Of a stretch of 64,000 nt of DNA, positions 58,196 through 64,000 are shown one piece after another (the first letter of the stretch is position 1; every line of letters begins with the position of its first letter). The notes under the pieces were generated by a model that searched no databases, was not told the DNA's origin, and worked only from the letters and a program-made list of their open reading frames with translations. Origin of the DNA: Vespula vulgaris (taxonomy: Eukaryota > Arthropoda > Insecta > Hymenoptera > Vespidae); NCBI RefSeq assembly GCF_905475345.1, contig NC_066593.1, forward strand, positions 5,981,774 to 6,045,773, written 5' to 3'. The translations under genes were made by a program, and so were the position numbers.

Positions 58196-58215
58196 TCACT
58201 CTCTCCCTCTCTCTC

Positions 58216-58246
<31 letters not shown>

Positions 58247-58252
58247 CTTCTA
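58196..58252. repeat. (CT)n-rich tract
   Basis: 57 bases of T/C, mostly CT. Confidence 0.9.
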
Positions 58253-58878
58253 TTTTCATGCCAACGAAAATAAAAAAGAAAAGAAAAGAGTAAACGAGTT
58301 GTCGGACGAAAAGTACGGCAATCCATCGTTCGAATCGAATCGAAACTACTCTCGAATTAACTCGGACTTTCTATCACGGTGAATCGCTAGCGAGAAAAGT
58401 CGATGGTCCTAGCTAGTGAGAAAGAGAAAGAGAAAAACGTTTCAAGGAAAAAAAAAAAAAACAAAAAGAAAAGAAAGAAAAAAAGAGGTGGTAGACTAGC
58501 GAATATAAAAGAAAGAAGAAGAAGAGAAAACTAAATTACAGGGAGATAAATAAGAGTAAAATAAGGGGAAGGAGAGATCATCGATCTCTGCCGATCATCG
58601 ACACCGCTAATCGAAACGATCCTTTAAAAATGTAAACTTATACGAATGCACGAAGAACCTACGAGGTTTTTTTAGAAGTATGCATCTACGATACAACAAC
58701 CGAGCGAGTTAGTTTACCTTTTACCCGACCGTTCAATATCCGCATTCGAGCAAAAAATAAAAAAAAAAAGAAAATTGGAGATCGTGCTTCGATTCGCCAG
58801 ACTAGGGAGGACCGCTTTTATTTGCTCTCGGCTTTTGTTCACGCCTTCTACATATTCTTTCGGTGCAACACGAAGAGA
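58253..58878. other. Gene-free stretch
   Basis: Polypurine runs at 58427-58487 and CpG-bearing mixed sequence at 58300-58400. No credible frame. Confidence 0.35.
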
Positions 58879-58889
58879 GCGAGATAGAG

Positions 58890-58937
<48 letters not shown>
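58879..58937. repeat. (GA)n microsatellite
   Basis: Purine tract ending in a pure GA run of 42 bases (58896-58937). Confidence 0.95.
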
Positions 58938-58940
<3 letters not shown>

Positions 58941-59262
58941 TGTATGCACGTACAAATAATTCTCCCGAAATACAAATAAATACCAATTTCCTCTCTTTCC
59001 TATTTCATTTTTTTTTTGTGATTTTTTTGTTTGTTTGTTTCATTTTGCTTTGTTTTGTTTCGTTCCTTTCTTTCTCTTTTCCTCTCGAACTCGCATACGA
59101 GGTCGGATGTTAACGACATCAAAACCATTTTGAGTCGAACCGACACCTCGTCCAAATTCTCTATCTCTATTTCTGTCTCTCTATCTCTCTCACTCTCACG
59201 TATAGAAGTGATGAACGAGAATTGGTTTTTGATAAATTAAAAGGAAGCTATGGCATGAGTTA

Positions 59263-59264
59263 TC

Positions 59265-59312
<48 letters not shown>

Positions 59313-59341
59313 ACTCTCTCGCTCTCTCTCTCTCTCTCACT
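59263..59341. repeat. (CT)n tract
   Basis: 79 bases of CT with TTGA and GCT interruptions. Confidence 0.95.
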
Positions 59342-59560
59342 CCATTTTTTTCGAATCTCGTTATCGTACAGATTTATCCGTATCAACGCAACCGATTACA
59401 CGGACGATACATCTTACGTTGTCGTCCACAGTTGAACAACGCAGCTGTTATTAAAGAGAGTACACGCTCCGATATAGAAATTGAATTAAGATTTGTCGTT
59501 CAGCGTGGTACGATTTCCCAATGTGCAGGCAGCTCGAAAGTGTAAAATAGCGAATCGATT
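59342..59560 (+). other. Repeat-free segment with an open + frame
   Basis: Downstream of the CT tract the frame 59222-59545 stays open through about 65 codons of mixed composition with many Arg, Asn and Gln and few Ser-Leu repeats. Its upstream part is carried by CT repeats, so the frame has no reliable start. No motif was recognised. Confidence 0.2.
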
Positions 59561-59628
59561 ATCGAGAGTCACACGCGCTATTTTCGCGACTGGCTAACTA
59601 GCTGCCAGAGTTGTTTTTTGCGTCCCCC

Positions 59629-59647
59629 GACGCTCGAAACGAGCGTC
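59629..59647. other. Perfect 8-bp hairpin
   Basis: GACGCTCG and CGAGCGTC are perfect arms around AAA in a CpG-rich block (59560-59770). No U-tract follows, and this is eukaryotic-type DNA, so a bacterial terminator reading is not supported. Confidence 0.5.
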
Positions 59648-59774
59648 CAAAGAAATTCGTCCGAATTTATTTCCCGCTCGGATTTCGATCGTATGGCGCG
59701 ACGAAATGAAAAAGTTTTTTGCGACGAATCGTATATTTCGCATGGGTCCTTTCGATATCCAATATTATCGTGAA

Positions 59775-60115
59775 CGTTTGTCTGAAAACAAAAAAAAAAC
59801 AAAAAAAGAGAGAGAGAAAGAAAAAGCCAGTTAAACGAAATAAATAAATGCGAAATAATGATTGAAACTCTGTAGCAATAAAAATTTCATATTTCTGAAA
59901 AGATTACAATTACGAAATCAATTAACTCGTGACAATAATTCTCATCTTTCTTACAAAACTTACATCTTATAGAGTAAACGTGTTAAACTTATCGCTTTCA
60001 CTCGATACGTATAGGTATGATTAAAATTCTTATTATTATGTCGCGAAAGATCCATCAATAAAAAAAAAAAAAGAAAGAAACTAAAATACAAAAAACCAAA
60101 AAAGAAAAAGTAACT
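59775..60115. other. AT-rich stretch, no gene seen
   Basis: A-rich with A/G runs at about 59789-59825 and 60060-60112. Confidence 0.4.
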
Positions 60116-60119
60116 TGGG

Positions 60120-60370
60120 AAGTGTAGTCCAGTTAGTCGGTTGTTCGAAGTTCCAAGCATAGATCCTGTTTTCTCGGCAATGTCCAAGGGTACACCGTGC
60201 AAACTAAGTTGTACGAACTCCAGCAGCTGCCCTCTAAGCGTAGGGACATTGAGAATGAGAGAACAAGTGACACATACCTATTCCTAAGGGAAAGTAGCGG
60301 TGGGATTAGCACAGTTTCACGTTGCAGTTTCGCGAACGGCCGACTTCCTGTTGGCCGAGGAACACCAATG
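60120..60370. other. High-complexity island open in both directions
   Basis: About 250 repeat-free bases of more balanced composition in AT-rich flanks. On + a frame is open from 60137 to 60511 (VQTKLYELQQLPSKRRDIEN near its start, then SRCSFANGRLPVGRG). On minus a frame is open across about 60277-59960 and includes LRGQLLEFVQLSLHGVPLDI before running into a T-rich tail. Both peptides look protein-like, but neither starts at ATG and neither matches a family I know. It may be an exon, a non-coding RNA exon or a conserved element. Confidence 0.25.
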
Positions 60371-60904
60371 TTCTATGTATGTACATACTGCATATATATA
60401 ACTACCCATTTTCTCATAGATACGACGTGCTTTTGTGACTTGCGGTATAGTTTGACGCTTCACACCCGAGAAATACGTCAAGCTGTACGTTTAAACTCCT
60501 CCTTGTTCTAAAAAGGAAATCTTTTGTAGAGACAACTGTAGAGATTCGTTCCTTTCTCTTTTGACAATATTACCTCATCGTCATCGCAAGTATCCCTTGC
60601 GAATATCAGTTTTAACTACGCAAACTTGAAATTCTCGCGATTCGAACCACGATCGTCGCATTTATTCTCCGATAATTATCTAACTCGTACGAGGACAAAA
60701 GAAAAAAAGAAAGAAAGAGAGAAAAAGAAAAAAAAAAAGAGAAAATAGAAATGAATTTCAAGCTTCGTTACGAGTAAGTAGTATACCCCTATCTCTTTTA
60801 ATATACGGATTACGACCTACTCGGAGAAGAAAATGATTATTACTGGTGCTAGTTCGCGTATACGCCTGGTCGGTTAAGCTTCCCGTTATTCTCTCTTTCT
60901 ATCT
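60371..60904. other. Gene-free stretch
   Basis: Mixed AT-rich sequence with an A/G run at 60698-60745. Confidence 0.4.
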
Positions 60905-60918
60905 CTCCTCCTCCTCCC

Positions 60919-60949
<31 letters not shown>

Positions 60950-60950
60950 C
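60905..60950. repeat. (TCC)n/(TTTC)n tract
   Basis: Short CTC units followed by about seven TTTC units. Confidence 0.9.
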
Positions 60951-61095
60951 ACATGTTGTTTTTTTCAGTGTTCTTTGCTTTTTTTAAAAGTCGTAACTTT
61001 CGAAAAAGAAGGCTCCACAGTAATATCCACGAGTCATAACTCGGCCCGGATAAGTTTGGCTCGGCAAGCATTTAGCAATGCCGCAGTTGTAACAT

Positions 61096-61102
61096 CCTCT
61101 CT

Positions 61103-61145
<43 letters not shown>
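61096..61145. repeat. (CT)n microsatellite
   Basis: A pure CT run of about 38 bases. Confidence 0.95.
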
Positions 61146-61147
<2 letters not shown>

Positions 61148-62385
61148 TTTGCTACAGAACTTCGGGAAAAGCCTGAGTTATAACGAGTGCGAAACGCGCC
61201 AAGGTAATTGCACCGTGGGGAAGTAAGTAGATTACCTCTTACTATTTTACTGCGAAACGATTGCTCGACGCGCTTCCAACGAGATGCCTTTCTCTCCTCC
61301 TTCGAGGCTCGTCTACTCTCTACTCTTTACACCACGCGTTAATGTTAATTAATTAAGATTAGCTAGATGATTGCTTATCTGTATTTATAGGTATATTTTT
61401 GTACATAAGTATATATGTATATCTTTATAGATATATACGACTCGTACATACGTATATATGTATACCATATATATACGGTATCTACTTTATTTCGAATACT
61501 AGCACGGGAAATGCAAGAAGTTGTACTATTTAACTATATGGAAAATGTATATCTCTTTCGGCCGAGAAAGTTTAACGACGAATCGGTATTGGGAAGTTAA
61601 TTTCAAAGTTCCAAGCAAATACCGCGAGCGTATGATGAATTACGATAGAAACGGGCACCTTTTACGAGCGTCAACCTGATAGGTTACCGAGAACTACGTC
61701 GCGCTATGTACGCTTTGAACGATAAACGACGTTACACTTGCTAAATTGATCGTTATTGGTATATTAATTTGTCGAGCAAAATTGAACAACACTTTCTAAT
61801 AAATCGATCTTCTCGCTAACATCTTTCTGATAACTTTTAATATTGGCCTATCTTTAATTAAGGCCCTAGTAGAGTTTTCTATGTACTAGATATATTGTAT
61901 CATACCTGAAGTACTTCGTGAAATCTCATTAAAGCATAATAACAAGGTGCAACAAGTTTCGTATCGATCCATTTTCTCGTAAAAGACGGAAAAGGGAAAA
62001 TAAAAAAAAAATTACTAGACGACGTCCATTTGAAAGTTCGATGAAACGCCTTTAAATATTTTTATTAATTGTTCGGTGTTAACGAATTTCATTCGAACTA
62101 GTGTTTATAATAAAGATTTCGTAAATGAATTGTATTTCTTGGATTTTCCTATTATCGGAACGCCGTTATGCAAATCTCTGGGATTACAAATTAGTCGAGA
62201 ATTCATCATTGCTTTTCCCTTTCTTTTACTCACGGAAATTTCAAAACTTTACTTTGAAAATGACTTTCAATCCGAAGTGAGGAGGAATCTTCAACAAAAA
62301 TCTCATTTCTATCGATAAATTTTCTTACTTACGTAGTCTTGATGATTTTAACGTATCATTTCCTCTCTTTCTTTCTCACTCTTTC
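61146..62385. other. Gene-free stretch
   Basis: A TA/TG/CG-step patch lies at 61390-61475. 61590-61740 is mixed and CpG-bearing. An 80-codon frame at 62076-62318 has a non-ATG start and no motif. Confidence 0.35.
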
Positions 62386-62418
<33 letters not shown>

Positions 62419-62419
62419 T
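62386..62419. repeat. (CTAT)8 microsatellite
   Basis: About eight CTAT units between T/C-rich flanks. Confidence 0.95.
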
Positions 62420-62799
62420 TCTTTCTTTTTCTTGTTTTTCTTCTTTCCTCTTGTTATCAATCCTATATAGAGAAAGTCGAAGAAAAAGGAACAAAACGAC
62501 CGAAGTAAGATTCCTCAACCAGCAAAATTTCTCAGATATTGAATTCTAATGAATATCCAATTTAGTTCTCTCCTGCGAATTTACCAAGTTTTTTCGAAAG
62601 AAATTTTTCCATTTATACAGATATAATCGTTATCTATCTGCAACTTTCACTAAAAAATTTTTAATTATCCCAGTAGAGTAAAGATTGAGAAATATGGAAA
62701 ATTACTTTTCGTTGATTTTATTGGAGTGATAAAATTAGCAAAAAATAATTAAGATTATATAGAATTGGGTTTTTACTCGTTAGAGAACATCCCTCTCTT
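62420..62799. other. AT-rich stretch, no gene seen
   Basis: Unstructured AT-rich sequence. Confidence 0.4.
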
Positions 62800-63000
62800 T
62801 TTTGGAAGATCCTTCCTTGCCTATATTACATGGCCTGCCGACCCTTCTCGGCTTCGCAGTAACCAAATACGTTAACGCAGACTTTGCATTACAAATTAGA
62901 GGGGAGATATATAACAGGTCCTTTTAACGCATTGATAATTATATCTATCATTAGCATATTATTTATTATCCATGTATAACGAGTCACGATCGTTTACGAA
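62800..63000. promoter_or_regulatory. Candidate regulatory block
   Basis: Repeat-free segment with GATAATTATATC (GATA plus homeodomain-type core) at about 62933-62945, a TTTGCATTAC octamer-like motif at about 62884-62893, and CATTAGCATATTA. This is a motif-level inference only. Confidence 0.2.
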
Positions 63001-63640
63001 CAATGATCGTTTTTATTCCGTCGATTTCAGTAGAAAATATTAACGAGAATAAACGAACGATCAACGAGAAGAATCGATGAAATCATTCGTCTAACGGAAT
63101 TTCGTTTTTGGATGCTATAATCGTTACAGCTTTCACATATATCGAACTTTATAGGTCAGGAAACCATTCGTTATAAGCTAATAAGCATAACGCCGAAATT
63201 AATCGTTTTTGGTTAAGCTTTGAATAATGTTTTTGCCTTGCCCCTTGCACCATTGTGTGTAATTAACAAAAAACGCTATGTCCCCGATGTCGTCCCAAAT
63301 ACAACGTATTTGATCGTGCAAAATCGTCGGTAATAGCTCGCGAGAGTCCGCAATGCGGGATGTTATCGTAACTCGACCGAATTTGAACGAGTTCTATCTT
63401 TTTACAATTTTTTATATTGTTATTACGTATGACACATCGGTATCGAGAGAATTTTTATCAAAAACTGATTGTATATACATATATATGTACTATATGGTGT
63501 AGATATGTATATATCGAAAATAATATAAGCATGGAAAATTTATTATTCCCATTGTGTGTTTTTTTTTTTTTATTCGTAAAACAATATTTGTGTTAAAGTA
63601 AACATAATTTTCTTTTCTAAAAGATAAAGAAGATATACAC
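63001..63640. other. Gene-free stretch
   Basis: 63180-63400 is mixed and CpG-bearing. 63470-63580 is AT-rich with a T run at about 63561-63572. Confidence 0.35.
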
Positions 63641-63901
63641 ATGCGTGTACAATATCTTTATATGTACACCAACCACATATTGACTTTCGAAAACATCGAC
63701 CCAGAAAATCCTTCCTTACCACTTTGTTTGGCGGTTCTCGAGAGCAGATATGCCGAAATGTTCAATAGATACGAACGATCTGGGTTGAACGTTGAATGTA
63801 TAAAACGTACGACTCTATGTCGGATATCTTGGACGGACGACTGGAATATTTGGTTTGAGATGGGGTCGGTTGAAAGTTGTAGAGAAAGGAGAACCGTATA
63901 A
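63641..63901 (+). CDS. Unrecognised 86-codon frame near the right edge
   Basis: A true ATG opens 86 codons ending at TAA. The peptide is well mixed, with acidic, aromatic and Cys residues (NIDPENPSLPLCLAVLESRY, later CRISWTDDWNIWF with three Trp in total) and no low-complexity run, unlike almost every other frame in the window. There is no signal peptide or known motif. The stop overlaps a TATAAAT sequence that could instead be a TATA box for something further right. It could be a small protein, an exon or a chance frame. Confidence 0.25.
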   Translation: MRVQYLYMYTNHILTFENIDPENPSLPLCLAVLESRYAEMFNRYERSGLNVECIKRTTLCRISWTDDWNIWFEMGSVESCRERRTV

Positions 63902-64000
63902 ATGTTTGGTACTGTGATCTGACTGGTGCAGCCACTGTATATAGAAATGTATGATAGACGAGTATGTGTGGACTTGAAAAAGCTCGCAGTATTTTCTTGG

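Noticed and set aside
59629..59647. Rho-independent terminator
   Set aside because: No T-tract follows, and the window has no bacterial gene organisation.

Overview
The window looks like non-coding nuclear DNA from an insect, most likely a hymenopteran (bee, wasp or ant). This is inferred from style, not from an identified gene: the DNA is AT-rich but keeps many CpG dinucleotides, it is packed with very long (CT)n/(GA)n, (GAAA)n, (TA)n and (TATG)n microsatellites, and it carries short insect-type transposon debris. No protein-coding gene, tRNA, rRNA, known microRNA or CRISPR array could be recognised on either strand. Most open frames are short. The longest run through CT/GA tracts, which contain no stop codons and read as Ser-Leu or Arg-Glu repeats. 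The stretch is best read as a gene desert or the inside of a very long intron.

Layout. 1-13 kb: microsatellites, a GCTGAT hexamer repeat, one 84-codon ATG frame with an acidic serine-rich centre (2672-3019), and several higher-complexity, CpG-containing blocks that look like regulatory DNA, including an inverted ETS-type site near 11.6 kb. 13-36 kb: mostly AT-rich sequence with simple repeats, a 22-bp near-palindrome at 27.1 kb and a 26-bp (CGTA)n palindrome at 35.4 kb. 36.6-38.4 kb: the best-defined structure, a roughly 1.8-kb non-coding element with terminal inverted repeats, an inner inverted repeat and a 40-bp tandem repeat in its centre. This is probably a non-autonomous DNA transposon. 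38.4-50 kb: dense CT/GA tracts and an inverted composite TAAT/GATA site at 44.3 kb. 50-51.5 kb: the longest CT tract (98 bp), followed by the most credible coding candidate, a possible first exon of a type II membrane protein (50266-50462) with a splice donor, then a CpG-rich block. 52-64 kb: more polypyrimidine/polypurine DNA, a 29-bp inverted repeat at 54.0 kb, a CpG-richer island open in both directions near 60.2 kb, and an 86-codon ATG frame close to the right edge.

Because no confirmed gene is present, no pathway or operon can be described. What works together here, if anything, is regulatory DNA: GAGA-type tracts and palindromic transcription-factor sites around a possible promoter and first exon near 50 kb. 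All coding calls are tentative. The repeats and palindromes are read directly from the sequence.
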